Below are positions 7,389 through 16,414 of a stretch of 64,000 nt of DNA, piece by piece (position 1 is the stretch's first letter; each line of letters begins with the position of its first letter). Location of the stretch: positions 90,675 to 154,674 of the forward strand of contig NZ_CAUIYF010000005.1 of NCBI RefSeq assembly GCF_962719845.1, in the 5' to 3' direction. This stretch comes from Neisseria uirgultaei (GTDB lineage Bacteria > Pseudomonadota > Gammaproteobacteria > Burkholderiales > Neisseriaceae). A program made the translations under genes and the position numbers. A model generated the notes under the pieces. The model saw only the letters and a program-made list of their open reading frames with translations, did no database searches and was not told the origin of the DNA.

Positions 7389-8720
7389 TTATTTTCCTGT
7401 TTGCGGCAACAAATCGAATACGGCGACAGACTCGGTATGGGATGTCTGGGCAAACATATTCATTATCCCTGCCTGGCTGAGCATATAGCCTTTTTCAACC
7501 AACACGCCCGCATCCCGTGCCAAAGTGGAAGGATTGCAGGATACATAAACGATTTTTTGCGGAAGGTAGGGTGTATGCAGCGATTTGACGACTTCATACG
7601 CACCGCTTCTGGGAGGATCTATCAACATTTTGTCAAATTTCCCCCATGAGGCCACCATATTCTCGGTGCAATCAAAGAGGTTGGCAGCAATAAAATCTGT
7701 TTGTCCGCCGCAACCGTTTAACCGTGCATTTTGCCGGGCACGCCCGACCAGGTTTTCCGCACCTTCGACACCAACCACACTCGCTCCACTCTTGGCTATG
7801 GGCAGACTGAAATTGCCCAAACCGCAAAACAAGTCTGCAACTCGCTCACCCTGACATATATCGAGCATTTTTACGGCGCGTGAAACCATCAGCCGGTTGG
7901 TATCGGTATTGATTTGTGTAAAATCTCCCGGACGGAACGGCATTTCAATGCCGAACTCAGGTAATGTATATTTTAATGTTTTGTCTGTTTTGGGATAAAA
8001 CGGTTGCGATACGCCCCCTTCGATTTGCAGCCAAACCTGCCAGCCGTCCGACAATTCCGAATCAAACCACTGTCGAATCCGGTTTTCTTCGTTCTGCCGA
8101 AGTTTGCTTTTGAACGCGATGTTCAATACGGTGATTTCACTGCCGCGATAAAACTCGGCAAAACGGGCAACACTTCCCTCTTCCGCCAAATCCTGCAAAA
8201 GCCCCCTGATGGCGGGCAGTTTGTCCGAAACCGACTTCGGAAGAAGCATACATGACGAAATATCCACCACATCATTCGTTTTCTTTGCCTGAAACCCCAG
8301 TTTCAGACGGCATGATTTATCTAATGATACACTGAACCGCGCCCTATCCCGATAATGCCATACATGTCCGTAAATCGGCGGCAATATCTGCTTCGGTTTG
8401 ACCTTACCGATACGCTCCAACTGCTCTTCCATCATCCTTTGTTTGAACGCCACCTGCGCTGTCGGAGAAATATGTTGCAGGGAACAACCGCCGCAGCGTT
8501 CAAAATAACGGCACTGCGGGACGGTACGCTCATCCGAAACTTTGAATATCGTTACTGTTTCCGCTTCGTCAAACTGCTTTTTCTGTTTGGTAATCCGAAA
8601 ACCGACCCTTTCAGACGGCAATGCCCCTTTAATAAAAACCGTTTTGCCGCCAACCTTTGCCACACCCCTGCCTTCATAATCCAAGGCGGAAATTTCCGCG
8701 ACATTTGTTTCCGTTGCCAT
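7389..8720 (-). CDS. rlmD: 23S rRNA (uracil-1939-C5)-methyltransferase
   Basis: A 443-residue RumA/RlmD-family enzyme that methylates U1939 of 23S rRNA using S-adenosylmethionine. It begins with a TRAM domain (SALDYEGRGVAKVGGKTVFIKG region), then the [4Fe-4S] cysteines in CRYFERCGGC plus a later cysteine in SSCMLL. The Rossmann motif is VADLFCGLGNFSLP, and the catalytic region has DPPRSGA and the nucleophile loop SCNPSTLARD. The ATG at 8720 is chosen; in-frame codons extend to 8765 without a better ribosome site. It stands alone between the GTPase operon and a divergent L,D-transpeptidase gene. Confidence 0.93.
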   Translation of the reverse strand: MATETNVAEISALDYEGRGVAKVGGKTVFIKGALPSERVGFRITKQKKQFDEAETVTIFKVSDERTVPQCRYFERCGGCSLQHISPTAQVAFKQRMMEEQLERIGKVKPKQILPPIYGHVWHYRDRARFSVSLDKSCRLKLGFQAKKTNDVVDISSCMLLPKSVSDKLPAIRGLLQDLAEEGSVARFAEFYRGSEITVLNIAFKSKLRQNEENRIRQWFDSELSDGWQVWLQIEGGVSQPFYPKTDKTLKYTLPEFGIEMPFRPGDFTQINTDTNRLMVSRAVKMLDICQGERVADLFCGLGNFSLPIAKSGASVVGVEGAENLVGRARQNARLNGCGGQTDFIAANLFDCTENMVASWGKFDKMLIDPPRSGAYEVVKSLHTPYLPQKIVYVSCNPSTLARDAGVLVEKGYMLSQAGIMNMFAQTSHTESVAVFDLLPQTGK

Positions 8721-8825
8721 TACCCAATCCGTCCGCACTGTACCGAAGCGCATATTTTCGCACAAAACCGCGCGGTTTCAGGTATGATTTGCCGAAAATC
8801 CGTTGGACACACGCCATATTTTGAT

Positions 8826-9806
8826 ATGAATAAAACAATCTGCATCACTGCCGCACTGTCTATAACCAGTTTTTCATACGCGCATACAGTTATTCCCGAT
8901 GTCTCCCCCGTCGCACAAGGTCAACATGTCTTCATTAACATCCCCCAGCAACGCCTGTTTCTCTACACCGACGGCAAACTGACCAAGGTTTATCCCGTTG
9001 CAGTAGGTCGGGCAATGACGCAAACCAATCTAGGCGAACATAAAATCGGGGCGAAAGCCTATAACCCTGTTTGGCACATCCCCAAATCCATACAGAAAGA
9101 ACGCGGCGACGGCGTAAAAACCATAGCCGCCGGCCCGGACAACCCTTTGGGGCCGGTTTTTGTCCGCTTAGGCGACCCGAAACTCGGTTTGGGCATACAC
9201 GGAACCAATGCGCCGACCAGCGTCCCCGGGGTTCGGAGTCACGGCTGCGTCCGCATGAAATCGCCCGACGCGCTCGAGTTTGCCAAAACCATCGCCAGCG
9301 GCTCGCCCGCCTCCGTCATCTATCAAATGGCGGGGCTCAATGAAGATGCGGATCGCAACCTGTGGCTTGCCGCCTTCCGCGACCCCTACGGCAAAAACAA
9401 CCTTGACACCGCCTCCCTGAAAAAAAGCATCGGGCAATGGGCAAAAACACAGGGCAAAACCATCGCGCCCGAGAAAGTCGATGCCGTACTCAAAGACCGC
9501 ACCGGATTGGCCGTCTGCCTGACCTGCGGCAAAAACGGCAAGATGAAGATGCCGCTCAAATCGCTGGCGTGGATACAGGGTTCTTCCTCATACAGCCAAG
9601 CTGAAGCACCTAAGCCGAAAATTACCCGGGTTAACCCTGTCGAACAGCCGGTTCCCCAAGCTGCCGAACAACCTCCGGTTCAAATCGTCCACCCCATTCC
9701 CGACCTGCCGCCGGCCGATGTCGAACCGGTTACCGAATCCGTACATCAGGCAGAAACTGAAACTTTTAAAAATACTGCTTCCGAACCGTTTGATTCGCTG
9801 TTCTAA
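8826..9806 (+). CDS. L,D-transpeptidase (YkuD / ErfK family)
   Basis: A 326-residue exported protein. The signal peptide ends at SYAH near residue 20. The YkuD domain covers about residues 33-175, with HGT at 125-127 and the catalytic motif SHGCVRM, where Cys141 is the acylated nucleophile. Such enzymes form 3-3 peptidoglycan cross-links or tether proteins to the wall. The C-terminal third is rich in Pro, Glu and Val and likely extended. In-frame codons upstream to 8355 overlap rlmD and are not used. Transcription ends at an uptake-sequence hairpin shared with the converging PepSY gene. Confidence 0.9.
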   Translation: MNKTICITAALSITSFSYAHTVIPDVSPVAQGQHVFINIPQQRLFLYTDGKLTKVYPVAVGRAMTQTNLGEHKIGAKAYNPVWHIPKSIQKERGDGVKTIAAGPDNPLGPVFVRLGDPKLGLGIHGTNAPTSVPGVRSHGCVRMKSPDALEFAKTIASGSPASVIYQMAGLNEDADRNLWLAAFRDPYGKNNLDTASLKKSIGQWAKTQGKTIAPEKVDAVLKDRTGLAVCLTCGKNGKMKMPLKSLAWIQGSSSYSQAEAPKPKITRVNPVEQPVPQAAEQPPVQIVHPIPDLPPADVEPVTESVHQAETETFKNTASEPFDSLF

Positions 9807-9827
9807 ATCCGTCTCCCCACCGGAAAA

Positions 9828-9862
9828 CAAAATGCCGTCTGAACGCTTCAGACGGCATTTTG
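9828..9862. terminator. Bidirectional uptake-sequence terminator
   Basis: ATGCCGTCTGAA (9832-9843) and its complement (9847-9858) form a 12-base stem with a three-base loop between two converging genes. Confidence 0.85.
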
Positions 9863-9884
9863 GTTCATCTTTCCATCAAAGGAA

Positions 9885-10169
9885 TCAGCGATCGAGCTGC
9901 TCTTTGATGATTTTCAGGTCGGGGTAAGACAACACGATGTCGTATTCGCGGCCGTCTTTATAGGCTTCCACTTCCAAAACAGGTTTGCCCCAATGGTCGT
10001 CTGCATCGACATCGTGAACCTGATAACCGCGCTGTTCCAACATTTTCACGGCTTTCGTGCGGTTTTGTTCAAAATGGGGATCGCTGTAAATCTGACGCTC
10101 GGCAGAGTCGCTGGCAAATGCAGCAGCGGCACTCAGGGAAACAATGGCAGCCAATAACAGTTTTTTCAT
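9885..10169 (-). CDS. Small exported PepSY-domain protein
   Basis: A 94-residue protein with a signal peptide (KKLLLAAIVSLSAAAAFA, cleavage near residue 19) and a mature part of about 75 residues that matches the PepSY fold: MLEQRGYQVHDVDADDHWG followed by VLEVEAYKDGREYDIVLSYPD. PepSY proteins in the periplasm are thought to bind or restrain proteases or enzymes; the target here is unknown. AGGA lies before the ATG at 10169. An upstream in-frame extension to 10238 would destroy the signal peptide. It converges on the L,D-transpeptidase gene. Confidence 0.8.
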   Translation of the reverse strand: MKKLLLAAIVSLSAAAAFASDSAERQIYSDPHFEQNRTKAVKMLEQRGYQVHDVDADDHWGKPVLEVEAYKDGREYDIVLSYPDLKIIKEQLDR

Positions 10170-10286
10170 TTCCAGTCCTTTCTTAATCGACTTATTGAAC
10201 AAGATGTGTTTTTCAATGCCGCCATTAAAACACAGCAAAATTAGGTTTGAATTAGCAGGAAGTTAAGAAGCGTAAATGCCGTCTGA

Positions 10287-10316
10287 AAAAACAGAGCCGT
10301 CAAACGGCTCTGTTTT
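10287..10316 (-). terminator. Terminator of aspS
   Basis: AACAGAGCCGT (290-300 of the 10 kb block) pairs with ACGGCTCTGTT (304-314) and lies against the aspS stop at 10319, next to one uptake sequence. Confidence 0.8.
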
Positions 10317-10318
10317 CC

Positions 10319-12127
10319 TTATGCTTCTTTGGTTTCGGCCGCCTTTTGGCGCAGGCGCAGGCTCAATTCGCGCAACTGCTTGTCGTCCACGCTGTTGGGC
10401 GCGTTGGTCAGCAGGCATTGGGCGCGTTGGGTTTTCGGAAAGGCAATCACGTCGCGGATGGATTCGGCACCGGTCATCAGCGTTACCAGACGGTCGAGGC
10501 CGAATGCCAAACCGCCGTGCGGAGGCGCACCGAATTTCAGATTGTCCAAGAGGAAGCCGAATTTCTCTTGTTGCTCTTCAGGGCTGATTTTCAGCGCGGC
10601 AAACACTTTCTCTTGTACGTCTGCACGGTGGATACGGATAGAGCCGCCGCCGATTTCCCAGCCGTTCAATACCATATCGTAGGCACGGGCCAGGCAGTTT
10701 GCAGGGTCGGAAACCATCAGGTCTTCATGGCCTTCTTTAGGCGCGGTAAACGGATGGTGTACGGCAACGTAGCGGTCGGCTTCTTCGTCGTATTCGAACA
10801 TTGGGAAATCGACAACCCACAAAGGTTTCCATTCGTCTACGAAGTAGTCGTTGTCCTTGCCGTGTTCCAAGCCGACTTTGATACGCAGCGCGCCGATGGC
10901 TTCGTTCACGACTTTGGCTTTGTCTGCGCCGAAGAAGATGATGTCGCCGTTTTGCGCGCCGGTACGCTTGATGATTTCTTTCAGGGCGTTTTCGGACAGG
11001 AATTTCACGATTGGAGATTGCAGGCCGCTGTCTTCGCCGTTGGAAAGGTTGCCGACATCGTTCACTTTGATGTATGCCAAACCTTTCGCGCCGTAGATGC
11101 CGACAAATTTGGTGTATTCGTCGATTTCTTTGCGGCTGAATTTCGCGCCGTTCGGTACGCGCAGGGCGACTACGCGGCCGCCTTTCATGTCGGCTGCGCC
11201 ACGGAAAACTTTAAATTCTTCCGTTTTCATCAGGTCGGTCAGCTCGGTAAATTTCAAGTTGATACGCATATCCGGTTTGTCAGAGCCGTAGTAAAACATG
11301 GCTTCAGAGTAAGGCATACGTGGGAAGTCGCCCAGATCTACATTCAAGGCATCTTTGAAGACTTGTTTCGCCATACCTTCGGTGATGTCCATAATTTCAT
11401 CCTCGTTCAAGAACGAGGTTTCCAAGTCGATTTGAGTGAATTCAGGTTGACGGTCGGCACGCAAGTCTTCGTCACGGAAACATTTGGTGATTTGGTAGTA
11501 ACGGTCGAAACCCGCCACCATCAACAGTTGTTTGAACAATTGCGGAGATTGCGGCAGAGCGAAGAATTCGCCCGGATGAACGCGGCTCGGCACGAGGTAG
11601 TCGCGCGCGCCTTCCGGAGTGGAGCGGGTCAGCATCGGCGTTTCAATGTCGATGAAGCCTTGCGCATCCAGATAACGGCGAACGCCCATAGCGACTTGAT
11701 AACGCAGGCGCAGGTTGCGCTGCATCACAGGGCGGCGCAGGTCGATAACGCGGTTGGTCAGGCGCACGTTTTCGCTGATGTTTTCATCGTCGATTTGGAA
11801 CGGAGGCGTAGCGGCAGCGTTCAAGACTTCGATTTCTTTGGCGAGGATTTCGATTTTGCCGGAAATCATTTTGTCGTTGGTTGTACCTTCAGGACGGTTG
11901 CGTACGCGACCGGTAATGCTCAAAACGTATTCGTTGCGGGAGGAATCGGCAGCGGCAAACGCTTCCGGAGTGTCGGGGTCAATCACGATTTGGACGATGC
12001 CTTCGCGGTCGCGCAGGTCGATAAAAATCACACCGCCGTGGTCGCGCCGGCGGTGTACCCAGCCTTTGACGGTAACGGTTTGGTCTAAGTATTGCTCGCT
12101 GATCAGGCCGCAATAGTTGGTACGCAT
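10319..12127 (-). CDS. aspS: Aspartyl-tRNA synthetase, probably non-discriminating (Asp/Asn)
   Basis: A 602-residue class II synthetase of the bacterial type. The N-terminal OB-fold anticodon domain begins with YCGLISEQYLDQTVTVKGWV. Motif 2 (FRDEDLRADRQPEFTQID) and motif 3 (GLAFGLDRLVTLMTG) flank the GAD insertion domain that bacterial AspRS carries. As I recall, Neisseria charges both tRNA-Asp and tRNA-Asn with Asp and lets GatCAB amidate the latter, so this enzyme would be non-discriminating; sequence alone does not prove it. The ATG at 12127 has AAGGTGA upstream. It stands downstream of the DUF502 gene on the same strand with a 57-base gap. Confidence 0.97.
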   Translation of the reverse strand: MRTNYCGLISEQYLDQTVTVKGWVHRRRDHGGVIFIDLRDREGIVQIVIDPDTPEAFAAADSSRNEYVLSITGRVRNRPEGTTNDKMISGKIEILAKEIEVLNAAATPPFQIDDENISENVRLTNRVIDLRRPVMQRNLRLRYQVAMGVRRYLDAQGFIDIETPMLTRSTPEGARDYLVPSRVHPGEFFALPQSPQLFKQLLMVAGFDRYYQITKCFRDEDLRADRQPEFTQIDLETSFLNEDEIMDITEGMAKQVFKDALNVDLGDFPRMPYSEAMFYYGSDKPDMRINLKFTELTDLMKTEEFKVFRGAADMKGGRVVALRVPNGAKFSRKEIDEYTKFVGIYGAKGLAYIKVNDVGNLSNGEDSGLQSPIVKFLSENALKEIIKRTGAQNGDIIFFGADKAKVVNEAIGALRIKVGLEHGKDNDYFVDEWKPLWVVDFPMFEYDEEADRYVAVHHPFTAPKEGHEDLMVSDPANCLARAYDMVLNGWEIGGGSIRIHRADVQEKVFAALKISPEEQQEKFGFLLDNLKFGAPPHGGLAFGLDRLVTLMTGAESIRDVIAFPKTQRAQCLLTNAPNSVDDKQLRELSLRLRQKAAETKEA

Positions 12128-12184
12128 AAAATCACCTTTTATTGATTTAAACTGAAAACAGAAAATGCCGTCTGAACGGCGGCT

Positions 12185-12886
12185 TTATTGTTGTTCGGGC
12201 AACTCCGCCTTTTCAGGCGGCATAGGTCCTGCCAATGTTTTGACGGGCAGGTCGTCAGGGATGACCATACCCAGCGAAATCACATATTTCAACGCTTCGT
12301 CCACGCTCATATCGAGTTCGCGCACATCGCTTTTCTTTACCATAATATAGTAACCGCCGGTCGGGTTGGGCGTGGTCGGGACATACACGGAAAGATAATC
12401 GCCGTCCTGCGGCAATGCTGCCTTAACCGCATTCGACACCTGCCCGGACACGAATGCGATTGTCCAAATACCCGATTGGGGAAATGGCACGAGTACCGGC
12501 GTTTTAAACGAACGGCTGCTGTCGGAAAGCAGGGACTCGGATACTTTTTTCACACTCGAATAGATGGATTTGACAACCGGAATCCGCCCCAACAGGCTGT
12601 CCCACGCGGCGAGAACCTGCCGGCCCAATACGTTGGCGGCAAACAATCCGGTTACGAACAATACGGCAATGGCAACGATAACGCCCAGCCCCGGGATATT
12701 GAAGCCCAAAACATATTGTGGCCGCCATTGCTTCGGCAGCAGGTTGACGAGCTGGTCGGACGCGGAAACGATATAGGAAATCACCCAAACCGTTACCGCA
12801 ATCGGCAGCCAGACCAAAATGCCCGTAATCAGATATTTTTTTAACGCCTTGGCAGCTTTGCCGCCTTCGGCCGCAGGTTCCGTCAT
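12185..12886 (-). CDS. DUF502 membrane protein
   Basis: A 233-residue protein with two membrane helices (ITGILVWLPIAVTVWVISYIV near residue 22, and VIVAIAVLFVTGLFAANVL near 70), followed by the conserved DUF502 stretch GRIPVVKSIYSSVKKVSESL and VYVPTTPNPTGGYY. The family is widespread and of unknown function. The ATG at 12886 is preferred because a TATAAT at 12926-12931 puts transcription start near 12919, which leaves the longer in-frame ATG at 12922 without a leader. The C terminus ends in a short Pro/Glu tail. It probably reads through into aspS. Confidence 0.8.
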   Translation of the reverse strand: MTEPAAEGGKAAKALKKYLITGILVWLPIAVTVWVISYIVSASDQLVNLLPKQWRPQYVLGFNIPGLGVIVAIAVLFVTGLFAANVLGRQVLAAWDSLLGRIPVVKSIYSSVKKVSESLLSDSSRSFKTPVLVPFPQSGIWTIAFVSGQVSNAVKAALPQDGDYLSVYVPTTPNPTGGYYIMVKKSDVRELDMSVDEALKYVISLGMVIPDDLPVKTLAGPMPPEKAELPEQQ

Positions 12887-12985
12887 CTTGCTTGATTCCG
12901 ACAAAGTCCGTACAAACCGCACATTATACGCGTTTGCCCGGATTCAAACGAATTTTTTATCCCGCCCCGCCAAACCGTCGGCGGC

Positions 12986-13020
12986 TTCAGACGGCACGGC
13001 AACTTGATATGCCGTCTGAA
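12986..13020. terminator. Tail-to-tail uptake-sequence pair downstream of pldA
   Basis: TTCAGACGGC and GCCGTCTGAA arms are separated by a 15-base spacer just after the pldA stop. The order is the reverse of the usual terminator pairs here, but the arms still form a hairpin. Confidence 0.55.
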
Positions 13021-13028
13021 CACGCGGT

Positions 13029-14156
13029 TCAGATACCGTCCCAGTCGTTGAACATCAACCCGATACCGATACCGTTTTGCTTGTGGTTGTAATCGATCAG
13101 GCTTTCCCCGTAACCGTGGAATCCGCGTACCACGCCTTTGAGTTTGCCCTTAATCGGAAACGTGTAGGCGGCTTCAATCGCGCCGTAGCCCGTTTTGGGG
13201 TTGTAGCGCAATACGGAATACACATTCTTCCTGTCATTCAAACGGTACTGAACTTTCACATCGCCATACCCCATATAATCGGCAATATCGGGATTGTCGT
13301 TTTTATCGCCGCTCTGATCGAACTCACGCACCCACACGCGCGGAATTACCGTCAATTTGCCCCACTCCATGCCTGCCATGGCATAAATCCTGTTCCACGA
13401 ACGCGATTCGGGACGGCTCTGTCCGTTGGACTGGTGGACAAAACCCGCACCGAGCATACGCAGCCTACCGCCAAAGGGAAGGTCTGCCTTCACAGGCTGG
13501 GTCAGGAAAATTTCAGGTTTGTAATCCGTATTGCGGAACGGCGCGGATTTCCTGCCTTGGTTGTAAATCTGCCAATCGGATTTTTGGGTGTAGCCGAACC
13601 ACAGATCCGCGCGGGTTTTAAACAAATCTTCGGCAATTTTGCTTTTAAACGAAACCTGCAATTTGGTTTCCGCACGTTTCTGCTGTCCGAATTTTTCCTG
13701 CGCAGTCGTACCGCGCGTCGGCGAACTCGGGGCATAGTTGGGCGAACTGTTGTACCAAACCGGCATAAGGTACATCGGATTGTGTTCGCGCACGCCCAAC
13801 AGCCCGCGCAAATCGTTTTTGTCCAAGTCGTACATCAGGCTCAAAGGCGTATAGATGTCGGCGGTTTCGCCCACACTGTCGGTAGGAAGCGCATCCCCGC
13901 CTTTTTCAACAACAATGACCGCCTCGCCCTTATCCAGACTGCTGCGGACGGTTTCCGTCAGATTGAGTACGGTTTTCGACTCCCGCCCTTCCTGCCCTGC
14001 CGAAGACGGAAGCTGTGCCGCAAAAATCCTGTCGTAACACGCCAAACGCGTAACATTGTCCGTCAAAGCGGCGCATTGCAGCGCGGTCTCTCCAAAAGCG
14101 GATGCCATCGGCAACAGTCCTGTCAAAAGGATATAGCGCATATTCCGTGTATTCAT
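13029..14156 (-). CDS. pldA: Outer membrane phospholipase A1 (OMPLA)
   Basis: A 375-residue outer-membrane beta-barrel lipase that hydrolyses phospholipids when dimerised in a disturbed membrane. A signal peptide covers residues 1-21 (ending ASAFG). The active-site signature HQSNGQS has His241 and Ser243, with Asn255 completing the triad. The protein ends in an aromatic-poor but barrel-like strand. Upstream in-frame codons to 14264 carry an uptake sequence and no export signal. The ATG at 14156 has GGTGGAG immediately upstream, an unusually short spacing; the nearby ATG at 14141 is the alternative start. Residues 22-110 form an N-terminal extension compared with the E. coli enzyme. Confidence 0.92.
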   Translation of the reverse strand: MNTRNMRYILLTGLLPMASAFGETALQCAALTDNVTRLACYDRIFAAQLPSSAGQEGRESKTVLNLTETVRSSLDKGEAVIVVEKGGDALPTDSVGETADIYTPLSLMYDLDKNDLRGLLGVREHNPMYLMPVWYNSSPNYAPSSPTRGTTAQEKFGQQKRAETKLQVSFKSKIAEDLFKTRADLWFGYTQKSDWQIYNQGRKSAPFRNTDYKPEIFLTQPVKADLPFGGRLRMLGAGFVHQSNGQSRPESRSWNRIYAMAGMEWGKLTVIPRVWVREFDQSGDKNDNPDIADYMGYGDVKVQYRLNDRKNVYSVLRYNPKTGYGAIEAAYTFPIKGKLKGVVRGFHGYGESLIDYNHKQNGIGIGLMFNDWDGI

Positions 14157-14308
14157 CTCCACCCCCATTGTCAGCATATTGGTTTTCAGACGGCATTTTA
14201 TAGCGGATTCGGATAAAAAACCGCACCCTTTCCGCCATTTCGGGATTTTGCCCCCACAATGCAAAAACCCCGAAACCGTCGGGCTTCAGGGTTTTTTGCT
14301 TATTACAT

Positions 14309-14336
14309 ATAAAAAACCGCCTTGGCGGTTTTGCAA
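14309..14336 (-). terminator. Terminator of rpsT
   Basis: AAAACCGCC and GGCGGTTTT form a GC-rich stem directly after the rpsT stop. A second hairpin (AAACCC...GGGTTT arms at 14272-14302) follows, so termination is doubled before pldA. Confidence 0.8.
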
Positions 14337-14339
14337 AAA

Positions 14340-14603
14340 TCAAGCCAGTGCTTTTACTTTTGCAGACAGACGGCTTTTGTGGCGCGCCGCTTTGTTTTTG
14401 TGGAACACGCCTTTGTCGGCGATGCGGTCGATGACTTTGACGGACTCTTGGTAAACCGCTTGTGCGGCAGCTTTATCGCCTGCTTCGACTGCTTTCAATA
14501 CTTTTTTCACTGCGGTGCGGAATGCGGTACGCAGGCTAGCGTTGTGGGCGCGTTGTTTGACGGACTGGCGGGCACGTTTGCGTGCTTGTGCGCTGTTTGC
14601 CAT
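14340..14603 (-). CDS. rpsT: 30S ribosomal protein S20
   Basis: An 87-residue, strongly basic helical protein that binds 16S rRNA in the small subunit. It begins [20 protein letters not shown] and ends in [13 protein letters not shown], as usual for S20, and the length is normal. GGAGATTCC lies before the ATG. It is monocistronic, with its own -10 hexamer upstream and two hairpins downstream. Confidence 0.98.
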
Positions 14604-14907
14604 ATTGGAATCTCCTGGAAGAAAAATAAATTCTGTAAACGCGCAATTTTAAAGGGGGTTTACATTATATGCAAGCCTTTTCTCTCTATCCGCCCGTCGG
14701 ACACCCTGACAGCGCAGGAAAACGGCAAAATCGGGCGACCGTTTTCCTCCCCTTTTGGAAACGGGGTAATTTTTTAGGAAAATCAGTCCAATATCGCTTT
14801 GAGTTTGCACAAATTTACTTTACAATGCCCAAACCTTGCGCCGAGGTAACGATGGGGCGCGGGGATTTCTTTTTTTTTCCAACCTCTTTCATCAGGAATC
14901 TGCCCGT
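14604..14907. promoter_or_regulatory. Divergent promoter region between rpsT and potD
   Basis: On the minus strand a TATAAT at 14664-14669 should start rpsT about 50 bases before its ATG. On the plus strand TTGAGT (14799-14804) and TACAAT (14821-14826) are 16 bases apart and fit the potD promoter, with a leader of about 75 bases. No gene is seen between them. Confidence 0.65.
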
Positions 14908-16050
14908 ATGAAAAAATCCGTATTAGCCGTTTTGGCCGCGCTGTCTCTGGCAGCCTGCGGCGGCAGCGAAAAAAACGCCGTGCAACCTCAAGCAGACGCT
15001 GCGTCTGCTGCCAATGCCGAAGCCGCTGCCACCGATACTCTGAACATCTACAACTGGTCGAACTATGTTGACGAGAGTACGGTCGAAGACTTTAAAAAAG
15101 CCAACAATCTGAAGCTGACTTACGACTTGTACGAAAACAACGAAACGCTGGAAGCCAAAATGCTGACCGGCAAATCCGGTTACGATTTGGTTGTGCCGGG
15201 CATCGCCTTCCTGCCGCGCCAAATTGAGGCGGGCGCGTATCAGAAAGTCAACAAAGACCTGATTCCCAACTATAAGAACATCGATCCCGAACTCTTGAAA
15301 ATGCTGGAAACCGCCGACCCGGGCAACCAGTATGCCGTCCCCTATTTCTCCGGCGTGAACACGATTGCGATTACGGCGAAGGGCAAAGAGCTTTTGGGCG
15401 GCAAGCTGCCCGAAAACGGCTGGGATTTGCTGTTCAAACCCGAATACACCCACAAGCTGAAATCCTGCGGCATCGCCCTGTGGGACACCCCGAGCGAAAT
15501 GTTCCCGATTTTGCTGAACTACTTGGGCAAAGACCCCAAAGGCTCGAATCCTGAAGATTTGAAGGCGGCGGCGGAAGTGTTGAAGTCTATCCGTCCTGAT
15601 GTCAAACGTTTCAGCCCGTCCATCATCGACGAACTGGCGCGCGGCGACATCTGCCTGGCGGCAGGCAACGGCGGCGATTTGAACTTGGCGAAAGCACGTT
15701 CCGAAGAAGTGAAAAACAATGTCGGCATCGAAGTGCTGACACCGAAAGGTATGGGCTTTTGGATCGAGTCTTGGCTGATTCCGGCTGATGCGAAAAACGT
15801 CGCCAATGCCCACAAATACATCAACTACACGCTCGACCCCGAAATCGCGGCGAAAAACGGCATCGCCGTAACCTTCGCCCCCGCCAGCAAACCGGCGCGC
15901 GAAAAAATGCCTGCCGAGCTGGTGAACACCCGTTCCATCTTCCCGAATGAACAGGATATGAAAGACGGTTTCGTGATGCCGCAAATGAGTACGGATGCGA
16001 AAAAACTGTCTGTCAGCCTGTGGCAGAAAATCAAAGTCGGCACCAACTGA
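14908..16050 (+). CDS. potD: Spermidine/putrescine-binding lipoprotein (PotD/PotF family)
   Basis: A 380-residue periplasmic solute-binding protein that delivers polyamines to an ABC transporter. The lipobox LAAC puts the lipid on Cys17, followed by an Ala/Asn-rich linker to residue 42. The mature domain starts TLNIYNWSNYVDEST, the hallmark of PotD/PotF proteins, and GMGFWIESWLIP comes later. Meningococcal polyamine-binding proteins of this type are known surface lipoproteins. No permease or ATPase genes adjoin it, so it is an orphan binding protein here. It ends at an uptake-sequence-like hairpin with one base changed in both arms (GCCGTCCGAA). Confidence 0.92.
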   Translation: MKKSVLAVLAALSLAACGGSEKNAVQPQADAASAANAEAAATDTLNIYNWSNYVDESTVEDFKKANNLKLTYDLYENNETLEAKMLTGKSGYDLVVPGIAFLPRQIEAGAYQKVNKDLIPNYKNIDPELLKMLETADPGNQYAVPYFSGVNTIAITAKGKELLGGKLPENGWDLLFKPEYTHKLKSCGIALWDTPSEMFPILLNYLGKDPKGSNPEDLKAAAEVLKSIRPDVKRFSPSIIDELARGDICLAAGNGGDLNLAKARSEEVKNNVGIEVLTPKGMGFWIESWLIPADAKNVANAHKYINYTLDPEIAAKNGIAVTFAPASKPAREKMPAELVNTRSIFPNEQDMKDGFVMPQMSTDAKKLSVSLWQKIKVGTN

Positions 16051-16063
16051 TTTGAAGCATTAA

Positions 16064-16098
16064 AAATGCCGTCCGAACAATGTTCGGACGGCATTTTA
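16064..16098 (+). terminator. Terminator of potD, variant uptake sequence
   Basis: ATGCCGTCCGAAC pairs with its complement around a two-base loop and is followed by TTTTA. The T-to-C change is compensated in the other arm, so the stem is kept but the uptake sequence is not perfect. Confidence 0.8.
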
Positions 16099-16123
16099 TA
16101 TTGGATTGAAATAGAAATATTTA

Positions 16124-16278
16124 TATAGTGGATTAACAAAAATCAGGACAAGGCGACGAAGCCGCAGACAGTACAAATAGTACGGAACCGATTCACTTGG
16201 TGCTTGAGCACCTTAGAGAATCGTTCTCTTTGAGCTAAGGCGAGGCAACGCCGTACTGGTTTTTGTTAATCCACTATA
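16124..16278. mobile_element. Correia element, full length (155 bp)
   Basis: The ends are TATAGTGGATTAACAAAAA and the matching inverted end TTTTTGTTAATCCACTATA. The interior carries the typical GGACAAGGCGACGAAGCC and GGCGAGGCAACGCCGTAC blocks plus the central segment absent from short copies. It lies between the potD terminator and the repeat array behind tbpA. Such MITE-like elements can carry promoters, IHF sites and RNase III cut sites. Confidence 0.93.
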
Positions 16279-16414
16279 CCGTCGTTCCCACGGTCGGGAT
16301 TTCAGATTGCGGACATCTGTCAGAAAGACAAAAAACCTTCCGCCGTTATTCCCCACAGGCGGTAATCCGATCCGTGGGGATTTTGCAACTTCAAATCAAT
16401 CCTCAAACTGAAAT

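Noticed and set aside
8355..8825. A 157-codon N-terminal extension of the L,D-transpeptidase
   Set aside because: It overlaps rlmD on the other strand and would bury the signal peptide that starts at 8826.
10346..12088. A 580-codon open frame on the plus strand
   Set aside because: It lies exactly opposite aspS, is composed of complement-type residues, and has no ribosome site or family pattern.
13077..14216. A 379-codon plus-strand frame
   Set aside because: It is antisense to pldA and lacks any recognisable domain.
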